From Ideonella_A sakaiensis_A (lineage in GTDB: Bacteria; Pseudomonadota; Gammaproteobacteria; Burkholderiales; Burkholderiaceae_C), in contig NZ_CP182947.1 of the NCBI RefSeq assembly GCF_048320135.1, positions 3,968,001 to 4,032,000 on the forward strand: 64,000 nt of DNA. The letters run 5' to 3'. Below are positions 25,154-32,681 of this stretch, piece by piece (positions within the stretch are counted from its first letter, which is position 1; the number at the start of each line of letters is the position of its first letter). A program made the translations under genes and the position numbers. Under the pieces are notes generated by a model that ran no database searches, was not told the origin of the DNA, and was given only the letters and a program-made list of their open reading frames with translations.

Positions 25154-25315
25154 GTGGGTCGCGGCGTTTTCGCACAGGCTGTAAAGGCAATGGCCAACGG
25201 TGAATCCGCTCAATTGGAAGAATTGGGCGCCGCCTTGTGTAGGGCCCCACACCTGCGTGCGCTGGAACCAACGGATGCGGCAGCCGAGTGGCTTCGACAT
25301 ATGCTGCATGAATAA
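25154..25315 (+). CDS. Small ORF between the duplicated genes, possibly N-truncated
   Basis: The frame is open from 25091; the first usable start is GTG at 25154, giving 53 residues (GRGVFAQAVKAMANGESAQL, then LCRAPHLRALEPTDAAAEWL, ending RHMLHE). The amino-acid pattern is convincing, amphipathic and acidic, but the start is poor, so it may be the C-terminal remnant of a longer gene cut during the local duplication. Confidence 0.4.
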   Translation: MGRGVFAQAVKAMANGESAQLEELGAALCRAPHLRALEPTDAAAEWLRHMLHE

Positions 25316-25408
25316 TTCGTGGGGGTGGCCTGGACGTGTCAACGCCGAAGTAAATCTGACCCACGTTCTCATTTGCATGAGGGACCTGTTGCGCGAGTTG
25401 ACGGTCGT

Positions 25409-25627
25409 TTACCGCAGGGTGAATCGACCCGCTTGGTCCTGTGTCACGAAAGCGGCATCGTCAGTTGCAAACAAGCGCCCACCCGTCGCCAGGCAATACG
25501 TCGGCAACGCCTGATCGTCAGCCTGATCGCCGTCGCAACTCGCCATGGCGAGCGGATGCCATGTCCGTACGATGATGGTCGCTTCGCCGCGAGAGCCTAT
25601 CGCCTCCAGCCTCTCTGTCCCACCCAT
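25409..25627 (-). CDS. Small duplicated element protein, copy 2
   Basis: 72 residues, paralogue of the 24790-25011 product: RLEAIGSRGEATIIVRTWHP and LPTYCLATGGRLFATDDAAF. One codon is lost (DGAAF to DAAF) and YR is changed to YC. AAAGAGGTG precedes the ATG. Function unknown. Confidence 0.68.
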   Translation of the reverse strand: MGGTERLEAIGSRGEATIIVRTWHPLAMASCDGDQADDQALPTYCLATGGRLFATDDAAFVTQDQAGRFTLR

Positions 25628-25692
25628 CAGGTCACCTCTTTTTCATGGCGCCGTCGACGGCATCCACTTGTTGTTACAGACCGCCTAGGCCG

Positions 25693-25714
25693 AGTATTCC
25701 AGCAGCTGAATACT
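25693..25714 (-). promoter_or_regulatory. Inverted repeat upstream of copy 2
   Basis: AGTATTC-CAGCAGCT-GAATACT, perfect 7-bp arms, about 65 bp upstream of the start codon. The matching place before copy 1 (25075-25096) keeps AGTA and TACT at the outer ends. Probably an operator shared by the two copies. Confidence 0.5.
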
Positions 25715-25856
25715 GGATGAACAGCGTCCTGACCAGAAGTCTTTCTGATGTTGACCTGTATCTTTCGTCTCCATTCAGACCCGTTCTGCGACTTGTTGTT
25801 GTCGAACCTGCGGGTTGCGCACGTGGCAGACTCTCAGGTGTCAGCGCACGTACGGC

Positions 25857-25894
25857 TCACGCCGGCCCGATGCCGCCGCATCAGGCCGGCGTGA
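25857..25894 (-). terminator. Hairpin at the end of leftward operon 1
   Basis: TCACGCCGGCC and GGCCGGCGTGA form an 11-bp perfect stem spanning the stop codon of the last gene. There is no T-tract, but position and strength suggest transcription ends here. Confidence 0.5.
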
Positions 25895-26273
25895 ACATCG
25901 GCAGCGCAGGGCCGCCCTCGCTCGGCCGGAAGGTCAGCTTGACAGGCTGGCCGATGCGCAGCTTGTCGTGGTCGCAACCGACGATGTTGCTCATCATCGT
26001 CGGACCTTCTGCCAGCGTCACGTATGCGATCACATAGGGAATTGCGGCGCGGCGCATGACGCTGTAGCTGTAGATCGTTGCGTGCCCGCTGGCGTTGCCC
26101 CATTCAGTGTTCGGGCTGAAGCAGAAGGGACAGCTGTCCCGAGGGTAATGATGGTGCTCGCCGCAGTCGAGACAGTGCTTGACCAGCAGCTTGGCTTCAG
26201 AAGTGGCGTCCCAGTATTTCTGCATCTCCGGATACACCGTCGGTGCAACGTATTTAGGTTCCTTGTCGGCCAT
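25881..26273 (-). CDS. DUF35 OB-fold/zinc-ribbon acyl-CoA-associated protein
   Basis: 130 residues. Zinc-ribbon cysteines CLDC (about 35-38) and CPFC (about 49-52) are followed by an OB-fold part (GHATIYSYSVMRRAAIPYVI, AYVTLAEGPTMMSNIVGC). DUF35 proteins pair with thiolase-like enzymes and place the acyl-CoA; in actinobacterial steroid catabolism the ChsH2 DUF35 part is needed by the aldolase Ltp2. It is the last gene of operon 1, four bases after a thiolase-like gene, so the two probably form one complex. Confidence 0.88.
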   Translation of the reverse strand: MADKEPKYVAPTVYPEMQKYWDATSEAKLLVKHCLDCGEHHHYPRDSCPFCFSPNTEWGNASGHATIYSYSVMRRAAIPYVIAYVTLAEGPTMMSNIVGCDHDKLRIGQPVKLTFRPSEGGPALPMFTPA

Positions 26274-26276
26274 GCG

Positions 26277-27443
26277 TCATTCCCTTTCCATGATCAACGT
26301 GCCACTGCCGTGGCGCGTGCCGAGCGAGCCGCCGGTGCCATGTGCCAGCGCCAAGCTGCAATTTGCTACCTGCACTTCAGGATGTGCCTCGCCCCGCAAT
26401 TGCCGCACCGCTTCGATGACCTTGGTCATGCCGCCGCGGTTTCCAGGGTGGTTGTTGCACAGGCCGCCGCCATCGGTGTTGAAAGGCAGCTTGCCGGTGC
26501 CCGAGATCAAGTTGCCGTCCGAGACGAAACGGCCGCCTTCGCCCTTCTTGCAGAAGCCGAGGTCTTCCAGCGTCAGCAGCACGGTGATGGTGAAGCTGTC
26601 GTAGATCGATGCGTATTGAATGTCGGCCGGCTTCACGCCCGCCTCGGAAAAGGCTGCCGGGCCGGTCCAATTGGCGCCAGTGGTCAGCAGATCCACCTTG
26701 CCCCCGGTCTGGGTGCGCACGAATTCCCCGGTGCCGAGCACCTTGACCAGCGGGCGCTTGAGTTGGCGCGCGATTTCGGGGCGGACCACGATCAGCGCAC
26801 CGCCGCCGTCGCTGATGACGCAGCAATCCAGCCGGTGCAGCGGATCGGCAATCATCGGTGAACCGACCACATCCTGTACAGTGACGACGTCTCGCACAAC
26901 GGCGTTCGGGTTGTGCTGTGCATGGTGCGAAGCCGCGACACGGATCCAGGCCAACTGCTCGCTGGTGGTGCCGTATTCGTACATGTGGCGCATCGCGGCC
27001 ATCGCATACATGTTCACGGTGGTGGGTGCGTAGGGAAGCTCGAACGGCACGTCGGGCGCGGCGCCGTAATCGCGCGGCGCGGTGCCGGTGGCCATGCCTT
27101 CGGCCTTCGGCCGGCCGGCCAGCGTGATCAACGCCACGTTGCAGCGCCCAGCCGCGATGGCTGCCGCGGCGTGTGCCACGTGCACCACGTAGGACGACCC
27201 GCCGGTCTCCGTCGTGTCCACATGGCGCAACTTCATGCCCATGTAGTCGACCATGCTCAGGGCCCCGAGGCCGGGTGCGTCGCCGGCACAGAAATAGCCG
27301 TCGACGTCGTTCATGGTCAAGCCGGCGTCGGCCAGGGCCCCACGCGCGACCTCTGCGTGCAATTGCGCCACCGACTTGCCATCGGCGCGCCGGGTCGGAT
27401 GCTCGAATGCGCCGGCGATATACGCCTTGCCGTTGAGGCTCAT
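26277..27443 (-). CDS. Thiolase-fold enzyme lacking the catalytic Cys (thiolase or retro-aldolase)
   Basis: 388 residues with AAGGAG upstream. The SCP2-thiolase-like frame is clear: AQLHAEVARGALADAGLTMN at the start, IYDSFTITVLLTLEDLGFCK near 285, and the late LPFNTDGGGLCNNHPGNRGG. Where thiolases carry the nucleophile (xNxxCxSG), this protein reads TTETGGSSYVVHVAHAAAAI, with no Cys. The same absence is known for Ltp2-type enzymes that cleave carbon-carbon bonds by retro-aldol chemistry. It overlaps the preceding MaoC gene by 4 bp and is followed by its DUF35 partner. The substrate is unknown. Confidence 0.82.
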   Translation of the reverse strand: MSLNGKAYIAGAFEHPTRRADGKSVAQLHAEVARGALADAGLTMNDVDGYFCAGDAPGLGALSMVDYMGMKLRHVDTTETGGSSYVVHVAHAAAAIAAGRCNVALITLAGRPKAEGMATGTAPRDYGAAPDVPFELPYAPTTVNMYAMAAMRHMYEYGTTSEQLAWIRVAASHHAQHNPNAVVRDVVTVQDVVGSPMIADPLHRLDCCVISDGGGALIVVRPEIARQLKRPLVKVLGTGEFVRTQTGGKVDLLTTGANWTGPAAFSEAGVKPADIQYASIYDSFTITVLLTLEDLGFCKKGEGGRFVSDGNLISGTGKLPFNTDGGGLCNNHPGNRGGMTKVIEAVRQLRGEAHPEVQVANCSLALAHGTGGSLGTRHGSGTLIMERE

Positions 27444-27832
27444 CGGGCTTTCTCCTTTTCTGGTTTGATGGTTGCAGTGCCGCGAATCACGTCCTGCCCG
27501 TTGGCGTTGCGGACCCAGACATCGTAGGTCGGCGGCTCGCTGCCGTCGCGCAATTCGCCGCCGCCGGACACGTCATCGTCGATGCGCACCGGCTGGACGA
27601 AGCGGATTTCCAGCTGCACGCGGTTCAGTGCATCGATGCCCACCGTGTTCTTCAGAGCCTGCCAGATCAGGGCCACCGACATCGTGCCGTGGGCGATGAT
27701 CCCGCCCATCGGGCTTCTGGCGGCGAACTCCTTGTCGACGTGGATCGGGTTGTAGTCGTTGGTCACCGCCGCGTACTTCATGATGGTGTTGAAATCGACG
27801 TGTTTGGTCGATGGCTTCAGTTGCTTGTCCAT
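27440..27832 (-). CDS. MaoC-like enoyl-CoA hydratase, catalytic subunit
   Basis: 130 residues with the hydratase-2 motif DYNPIHVDKEFAARSPMGGI followed by IAHGTM: Asp, Asn and His in the usual D-x-N-P-x-H order on a hot-dog fold. It would hydrate a 2-enoyl-CoA to the (R)-3-hydroxyacyl-CoA. The gene just upstream (27842-28243) encodes a hot-dog protein without this motif, so the two likely form a heteromer like ChsH1/ChsH2. Confidence 0.85.
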   Translation of the reverse strand: MDKQLKPSTKHVDFNTIMKYAAVTNDYNPIHVDKEFAARSPMGGIIAHGTMSVALIWQALKNTVGIDALNRVQLEIRFVQPVRIDDDVSGGGELRDGSEPPTYDVWVRNANGQDVIRGTATIKPEKEKAR

Positions 27833-27841
27833 GCCTGCCCC

Positions 27842-28243
27842 TTACTGCGCGACCAGTGTGGTCATGATGCCGGTGAACAGCAGTTCATCCGAGCCGGCAA
27901 CCCACGTCTCGCTGCGGATACGCACCCACTTGCGGTCTTTCTTGATCTCCTTGTCCAGGCACCAGACCTCGGTGCGCAGCTTTTCTCCGATGCGCGGCAT
28001 GCGCTGGATGTCGAAGGTCTGTCCACCATGCACGCCACCGGGCGGTCGCGGCGAGTTCAGTGTCAGTACCGCGTCGATGACGATCATCGCCAGCATGCCG
28101 CCGGGCATCATCGCCGGGTCGTCGTCGTTGGGATACACGCTGCGCCACTTCGCGATCGTCGCCTCGTCGACACTGAAGTCGCGCGTACCATAGCTGTTGC
28201 CGGGCTCGTAATGGTCGTAGTTGAACATCGCCTCTTTGCTCAT
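27842..28243 (-). CDS. MaoC-like partner subunit without catalytic motif
   Basis: 133 residues of hot-dog type (PPGGVHGGQTFDIQRMPRIG, KKDRKWVRIRSETWVAGSDE) corresponding to the N-terminal, non-catalytic half of double hot-dog hydratases. The D-x-N-P-x-H motif is missing. It probably binds the bulky part of the acyl-CoA in a complex with the 27440-27832 product nine bases downstream. Its start overlaps the stop of the preceding DUF35 gene (ATGA). Confidence 0.75.
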   Translation of the reverse strand: MSKEAMFNYDHYEPGNSYGTRDFSVDEATIAKWRSVYPNDDDPAMMPGGMLAMIVIDAVLTLNSPRPPGGVHGGQTFDIQRMPRIGEKLRTEVWCLDKEIKKDRKWVRIRSETWVAGSDELLFTGIMTTLVAQ

Positions 28244-28659
28244 GCTGTTGCGGGCTCCACTTGCGGAATCTTCTGTTCGCTGCCGGCACGCGCTTCAAAG
28301 CAGACGCGCACGCGCATGCCGATAGTCACCGTGACCGGATCGCAATGCAGCACGTTGCACATGAAGCGAAAGCCCTCGTCCATGTCGATCAGCGCCAATA
28401 CGTAGGGAGTATCGGCCACGAATGAGGCAATTGGCGCACGATGGATGACCGAGAAGCTGGCGACCCGTCCGCTGCCTGCCGCGACCTGCCATTCGAGGTC
28501 GCCGCTGTGGCAATGCACGCAGGCCGAACGCGAATAGAACTGCGCCTTGGCGCAATCACGGCAGCGCTGGAATGCAAAGAAGCCCTGGTTCGCGCCGTCC
28601 CAGTACGGGTGGCTGATGCCATCCGGTACGGGCATTGGCTTGGCTTGCATTTCGGCCAT
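28240..28659 (-). CDS. DUF35 OB-fold/zinc-ribbon protein
   Basis: 139 residues from the ATG at 28659; GGAGG lies nine bases upstream, inside the end of the thiolase-like gene. Cys pairs CRDC and CVHC form the ribbon (FQRCRDCAKAQFYSRSACVH), then the OB part GRVASFSVIHRAPIASFVAD. Partner of the upstream thiolase-like protein; the arrangement thiolase-DUF35-MaoC-MaoC-thiolase-DUF35 makes a symmetric block. Confidence 0.86.
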   Translation of the reverse strand: MAEMQAKPMPVPDGISHPYWDGANQGFFAFQRCRDCAKAQFYSRSACVHCHSGDLEWQVAAGSGRVASFSVIHRAPIASFVADTPYVLALIDMDEGFRFMCNVLHCDPVTVTIGMRVRVCFEARAGSEQKIPQVEPATA

Positions 28660-28661
28660 GT

Positions 28662-29813
28662 TCAGGCCCTCCCCATGATGATCGAGCAATGACCGGAAAA
28701 GATGCCGCCCAGTGTGTGGGCCAGCGCAACTTCAGCGTCCTTGACCTGGCGCGGCCCACATTCGCCGCGCAGTTGCCGCACCGCCTCGACGACGTGGAAC
28801 ATGCCGCCGGCCGCACCCGATGAGCCATAGGACAGCAGCCCGCCGTTGGTATTGACCGGGAATCGCCCGCCGATGGCGAATTCGCCGGCCAGCGCCGCCG
28901 GGCCAGCCTCGCCACGGCCGTAGAAGCCCATCGACTCCAGCGTGATCAGCAGAGTGCTGGTGAAGCAGTCGTAGATATGGGCGCAGTCGACGTCCTGGTG
29001 CTTCAATCCGGCTTCGGCCAGTGCGTCGGCGGCCGATTGCTTGCAGCCGAAGTCGACCAGGGAGGGCGCGGCGAAGATGTGCTCGTGGGTATGGCCCTCG
29101 CCAATCCCCAGCAGCTCGATCGCCCGCTTCGGTCGATCGCGCGCGGTTTCGGAAGCACTCACGATCACCGCCGCACCGCCGTCCGACACCAGGCAGCAGT
29201 CGAGCATGCGCAGCGGCGAGGCAATCAGCTTGGACTTGCGTACGTCGTCCATCGTGATCGGCTTCTTCATGTGCGACTGCGGGTGCAGCGCGGCATTGGT
29301 GCGTTGGTTCACCGCCACGGCAGCGAGATGGTCACCGTTGAGCCAGCCTTCGTGGAAATAGACCTGTGCAGCCATCGCGAAAGCTGCCGGCACGCTCATG
29401 CCATAGGGTTGCTCGTACTGGGGATGGCCGACATCAGCCAGCGCCGCCTGCACTTTGTCGCCCATGCCGGTCAGCCGGTTGTCGCCGGTGACGCACAACA
29501 CGTGACGGCAAATGCCGGCCTTCACCAGCGAGGCGGCATGGCGCACCAGCAGCCCACCGGTCATGCCGCCCATCGCGATGGAGGCGTTGACCTTCGGTTG
29601 CAGTCCGATGTATTCGCCCAGCACGCCGCCAAGCATCAGTTGCGGCGAGGCGAACGAGTAGGCGGTGAGCAGGCCGTCGATGTCCGACACCTTCAGACCG
29701 GCGTCGGCCAGCGCGCCGAGGCTGGCATCGGCATGTAATGACATGCAGGTGCTCTCGGGCAGCGCACCGACCTGGGTGTCGTGTACGCCGCTGACAATGG
29801 CTTTGATTCCCAT
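28662..29813 (-). CDS. Thiolase-fold enzyme lacking the catalytic Cys
   Basis: 383 residues from the ATG at 29813 (AAGGAG upstream). Motifs: DASLGALADAGLKVSDIDGL, IYDCFTSTLLITLESMGFYG, FPVNTNGGLLSYGSSGAAGG. The nucleophile region reads SIAMGGMTGGLLVRHAASLV with no Cys, and the usual GHP histidine is replaced (YGSSGAAGG), so classical thiolysis is unlikely. A retro-aldol role with the adjacent DUF35 protein fits better. It follows the nitronate-monooxygenase-like gene by 14 bp. Confidence 0.82.
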   Translation of the reverse strand: MGIKAIVSGVHDTQVGALPESTCMSLHADASLGALADAGLKVSDIDGLLTAYSFASPQLMLGGVLGEYIGLQPKVNASIAMGGMTGGLLVRHAASLVKAGICRHVLCVTGDNRLTGMGDKVQAALADVGHPQYEQPYGMSVPAAFAMAAQVYFHEGWLNGDHLAAVAVNQRTNAALHPQSHMKKPITMDDVRKSKLIASPLRMLDCCLVSDGGAAVIVSASETARDRPKRAIELLGIGEGHTHEHIFAAPSLVDFGCKQSAADALAEAGLKHQDVDCAHIYDCFTSTLLITLESMGFYGRGEAGPAALAGEFAIGGRFPVNTNGGLLSYGSSGAAGGMFHVVEAVRQLRGECGPRQVKDAEVALAHTLGGIFSGHCSIIMGRA

Positions 29814-29827
29814 GATTCTCCTTCGGT

Positions 29828-30958
29828 CTAGGCCAGGCTGATGCGCAAGTCGCGCTGCAGCCGGTGGATTTCGTCGATTGCACCGCTCACCAGGTCGGCC
29901 ATGATGTCGCGCGCCGGACGCCGGCACTTCACCATGCCGCCGACCTGGCCGGCGATGTTGTAGAACAGGTCATGGCGGCCGGCGGCCAGCGCCGCGGACA
30001 GAAAATCTTCCATCAGGATGCGCTGGTGCGGGGTTTCCAGCGTCGGCAGGCCGGACTCGGCCCAGGCCTGCGAGATCTCGCCGTGCAACGCGCGCACGGT
30101 CTTTCCGGTCCACACCTTGCTGATGCGAAAGACCTCGGAATCCGCAGCGACGATCTGCTCCTTGCAGGCGTCGAAGAGCTCGCACTCGTCGGCTACCAGG
30201 AATGCCGTGCCGAGCCAGACGGCCTGTGCGCCCAGCGCCAATGCGGCGACGATGCCGCGACCGTCGCCGATACCGCCGGCGGCGATCACCGGTGTCGGGC
30301 TTACCGCGTCCACCACCTGCGGGATCAGCGGTAGTGAGGCCACCGTGCCGGTGTGACCACCGGCTTCGGTGCCCTGCGCGACGATCGCGTCGACGCCCGA
30401 TTTGCGCTGGCGCACGGCATTGCGCACCGAGCCCGACAGGCCGATTAGCTTCATTCCCTGGGCGCGTGCCCTCGGCAACAGGAATTCGGGGTCACCCAGC
30501 CCGGCGGCGAACAGCGGCACGCGCTCTTCGAACACCACCTCAAGCACCGACTTGGCGTACTCGATATTGACCACCGTCTCGTCGGCTGGTTCGACCGCGG
30601 GCAGTTCGTAGCGCTGGATCAGCGTCTGCACAAAGGCAGCATGCCGCGGGAAGCGCTGGCGGATCTCGTCGCGCACGCCGGAACGGGTGTCGGGTGCATC
30701 GGCAATGCGCGCGGGCAGCAGCAGATCGACGCCAAAAGGGCGGTCGGTCAGCGCTCGCACTTCGCGGATGCGGCGGCGGGTTTCGTCGGGCGACAGGCCC
30801 GAGCAGCCGAGCACGCCGCAGCCACCCGCCTGCGATACCGCCGCCACCAGTCTTGGCGGCGTGGCGCGTCCGCCCACGCCCATGCCAGCCAGGAAAATAG
30901 GGTATTCGATGCCGAGCGAGTCGCAGAACGCGTTGCGCAGGAGTGGGCGCGTCGTCAC
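29828..30958 (-). CDS. Nitronate monooxygenase-like FMN protein
   Basis: 376 residues from a GTG that overlaps the crotonase stop. TIM-barrel NMO/FabK-like features: GIEYPIFLAGMGVGGRATPP at the start, GVDAIVAQGTEAGGHTGTVA (the phosphate/His region), and PVIAAGGIGDGRGIVAALAL with GAQAVWLGTAF. Relatives oxidise nitronates or reduce enoyl thioesters (FabK). In a CoA-thioester operon an enoyl-CoA reductase or dehydrogenase-like role is as likely as nitronate oxidation. The C-terminal part (NIAGQVGGMVKCRRPARDIM) is typical of the family. Confidence 0.82.
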   Translation of the reverse strand: MTTRPLLRNAFCDSLGIEYPIFLAGMGVGGRATPPRLVAAVSQAGGCGVLGCSGLSPDETRRRIREVRALTDRPFGVDLLLPARIADAPDTRSGVRDEIRQRFPRHAAFVQTLIQRYELPAVEPADETVVNIEYAKSVLEVVFEERVPLFAAGLGDPEFLLPRARAQGMKLIGLSGSVRNAVRQRKSGVDAIVAQGTEAGGHTGTVASLPLIPQVVDAVSPTPVIAAGGIGDGRGIVAALALGAQAVWLGTAFLVADECELFDACKEQIVAADSEVFRISKVWTGKTVRALHGEISQAWAESGLPTLETPHQRILMEDFLSAALAAGRHDLFYNIAGQVGGMVKCRRPARDIMADLVSGAIDEIHRLQRDLRISLA

Positions 30959-31716
30959 TTGAATTCAGGTTTGCGCTTGCTGCGAAAGGCGGCCACGCCT
31001 TCCTTTACGTCATCGGTCTGGAACAGGAACGGAAAGGCATCGACCGCATAGCGCATGTCGTCGCCACCCAGCCCCCGGTTGAAGAAGGACTTGGCCATCT
31101 GGACCGCCATCTGTGGTTTGCCGGCCAGCTTGTCGGCAAAGGCCATCGCTTCGTCGAGCAGCTTCTCATGCGCCACCGTGCGCAAGGCAATGCCCAGACG
31201 CACGGCTTCGGCAGCGTCGATGGGCTCGCCCAGCATGCTCATCTCCTTGGCCTTGGGGCGGCCAACGATGGCGTGCAGTCGCAGCAGCGCAAAGCCGGGC
31301 AGCAGGCCGAGCTGGATCTCCGGCACGCCGAAACGGGCCCGCTCAGAGGCGAGGATGAAGTCGCAGGCAATCGCCAACTCGAAGCCGCCGCCGAAGGCCA
31401 CACCGTTGACCGCCGCAATCAACGGCTTGCGGCAGCGCTCAGGCGCTTCCAGCACCGGTAGCACATCACCAATGAAGCTGCGGGCCTGCTCCGGCGTGGC
31501 CGGAAACGAGCTGATGTCGGCCCCCGCGCAAAAGGCCTTGTCGCCGCGGCCGGTCAGGATGCCCACGCGGATCTCGTCGTCGGCCTCGATTCTTGCCAGG
31601 CTCTCGATAATCCCTTCGCGAAGGGCCAGCGAGATGGCGTTCAGCTTGGTCGGCTCGTCCAGCGTGATGACCGCGATCCGGCCTTTCTTCTCAAATTCGA
31701 CACTTCCGATGCGCAT
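30955..31716 (-). CDS. Enoyl-CoA hydratase/isomerase (crotonase)
   Basis: 253 residues; the ATG at 31716 is preferred because the crotonase fold begins there (MRIGSVEFEKKGRIAVITLD). Oxyanion hole AFCAGADISSF, second loop GGGFELAIACDFILASERAR, and GVPEIQLGLLPGFALLRL, with the acidic residue in the PEIQLG loop. It is the first gene of operon 1, 96 bp downstream of a palindromic operator-like site. Confidence 0.9.
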   Translation of the reverse strand: MRIGSVEFEKKGRIAVITLDEPTKLNAISLALREGIIESLARIEADDEIRVGILTGRGDKAFCAGADISSFPATPEQARSFIGDVLPVLEAPERCRKPLIAAVNGVAFGGGFELAIACDFILASERARFGVPEIQLGLLPGFALLRLHAIVGRPKAKEMSMLGEPIDAAEAVRLGIALRTVAHEKLLDEAMAFADKLAGKPQMAVQMAKSFFNRGLGGDDMRYAVDAFPFLFQTDDVKEGVAAFRSKRKPEFK

Positions 31717-31811
31717 GGGATTTCCGATCAAGGATGGAGCGTGAGTAGGGCGCTGGCGGTATCCGATTCCGAACTCCGCCGACCCTGTCGCTTGAAAACG
31801 CAGTGCGTGTT

Positions 31812-31829
31812 CTAACAAACGTTCGGTAG
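31812..31829. promoter_or_regulatory. Operator-like site 1 (upstream of operon 1)
   Basis: CTAACAAACGTTCGGTAG, an imperfect palindrome with the core AACGTT, lies between the SDR gene and the first crotonase gene. It resembles the sites at 55747, 55901, 61451 and 42381. Confidence 0.5.
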
Positions 31830-31901
31830 CTCGTCAAGGGCAATCTTGCTGACTTCATCGGTTGACAACTGGCAATCCAATGCTGCGAGTCTGGATTCTG
31901 C

Positions 31902-32681
31902 TCAGCAATGTCGCAGTCCCCCATAGGCTGCCCACGGCGTGGCCACCAGGTAGCCGGCATCGACCGGCAGGTTGACGCCGGTGATCGCGGAGGCTGCAGT
32001 GGATGCCAGAAATGCGACCGCGCTGGCGATTTCTGCGGCCTCGATCACCCGCCCCATCGCGGCGTTGCTGGCCAGCAGATCGCTGGACAGCGTCCGTGTC
32101 GTGATGCCTTTCTCCAACGCCGGCGTCTGCGTAAATCCCGGCGACACGGCATTTACCCGCACGCCCCTCGGGCCCCATTCCGCCGCCAGGCATTGGGTGA
32201 GGTTGATGACTCCGGCCTTGGCCGGTCCGTACGAGTGAAGCGGCCCCGAGCCCATGCCGGCGACCGATGCGATGTTGACGATTGCGCCGCTGCCGCGCTC
32301 GGCCATCGCGGCACCGAAGCGGGCGCAGCACAGGTAGGTGCCGCGCAGGTCGATCCGCGCCACGAAGTCCCACTCGCGCAATGACAGTTGTTCTGGCGGC
32401 AGCGTGCGCTGCAAGACACCGGCGCTGTTGACCAGCACCTGCGGCACGCCGCATTGCGACAGCACAGCCGCCACGACCGTGTCCACCGAGTGTTCGTCGC
32501 CGACATCCAAGGTCAGCGCGATGCCACCCACCGCCTCGGCGACCGCACGCGCGGCAGCCTCGTTGCGATCTGCCACCACCACCCGCGCACCGGCCGCGGC
32601 GAGCAGCTGTGCGCACGCATTACCGATACCGCTGGCGCCACCGGTGATGACGGCCACCTGCCCTGAAAAGTCAAGTTTCAT
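31902..32681 (-). CDS. Short-chain dehydrogenase/reductase
   Basis: 259 residues. Classical SDR motifs: ITGGASGIGNACAQLL (dinucleotide loop), VVVADRN (Asp suggests NAD preference), LVNSAGVLQ (NNAG position), NIASVAG Ser and SYGPAKAG Tyr/Lys. It should oxidise a hydroxyl on a CoA thioester or ring, such as a 3-hydroxyacyl-CoA. It is the last gene of operon 2 and overlaps the ligase gene by 11 bp. Confidence 0.9.
   Translation of the reverse strand: MKLDFSGQVAVITGGASGIGNACAQLLAAAGARVVVADRNEAAARAVAEAVGGIALTLDVGDEHSVDTVVAAVLSQCGVPQVLVNSAGVLQRTLPPEQLSLREWDFVARIDLRGTYLCCARFGAAMAERGSGAIVNIASVAGMGSGPLHSYGPAKAGVINLTQCLAAEWGPRGVRVNAVSPGFTQTPALEKGITTRTLSSDLLASNAAMGRVIEAAEIASAVAFLASTAASAITGVNLPVDAGYLVATPWAAYGGLRHC

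Larger units (their letters stand above)
25409..25718. repeat. Duplicated block, unit 2
   Basis: Second unit of the duplication, with the small gene, its leader and the operator-like inverted repeat. Differences are mostly substitutions, so the duplication is not recent. Confidence 0.8.
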
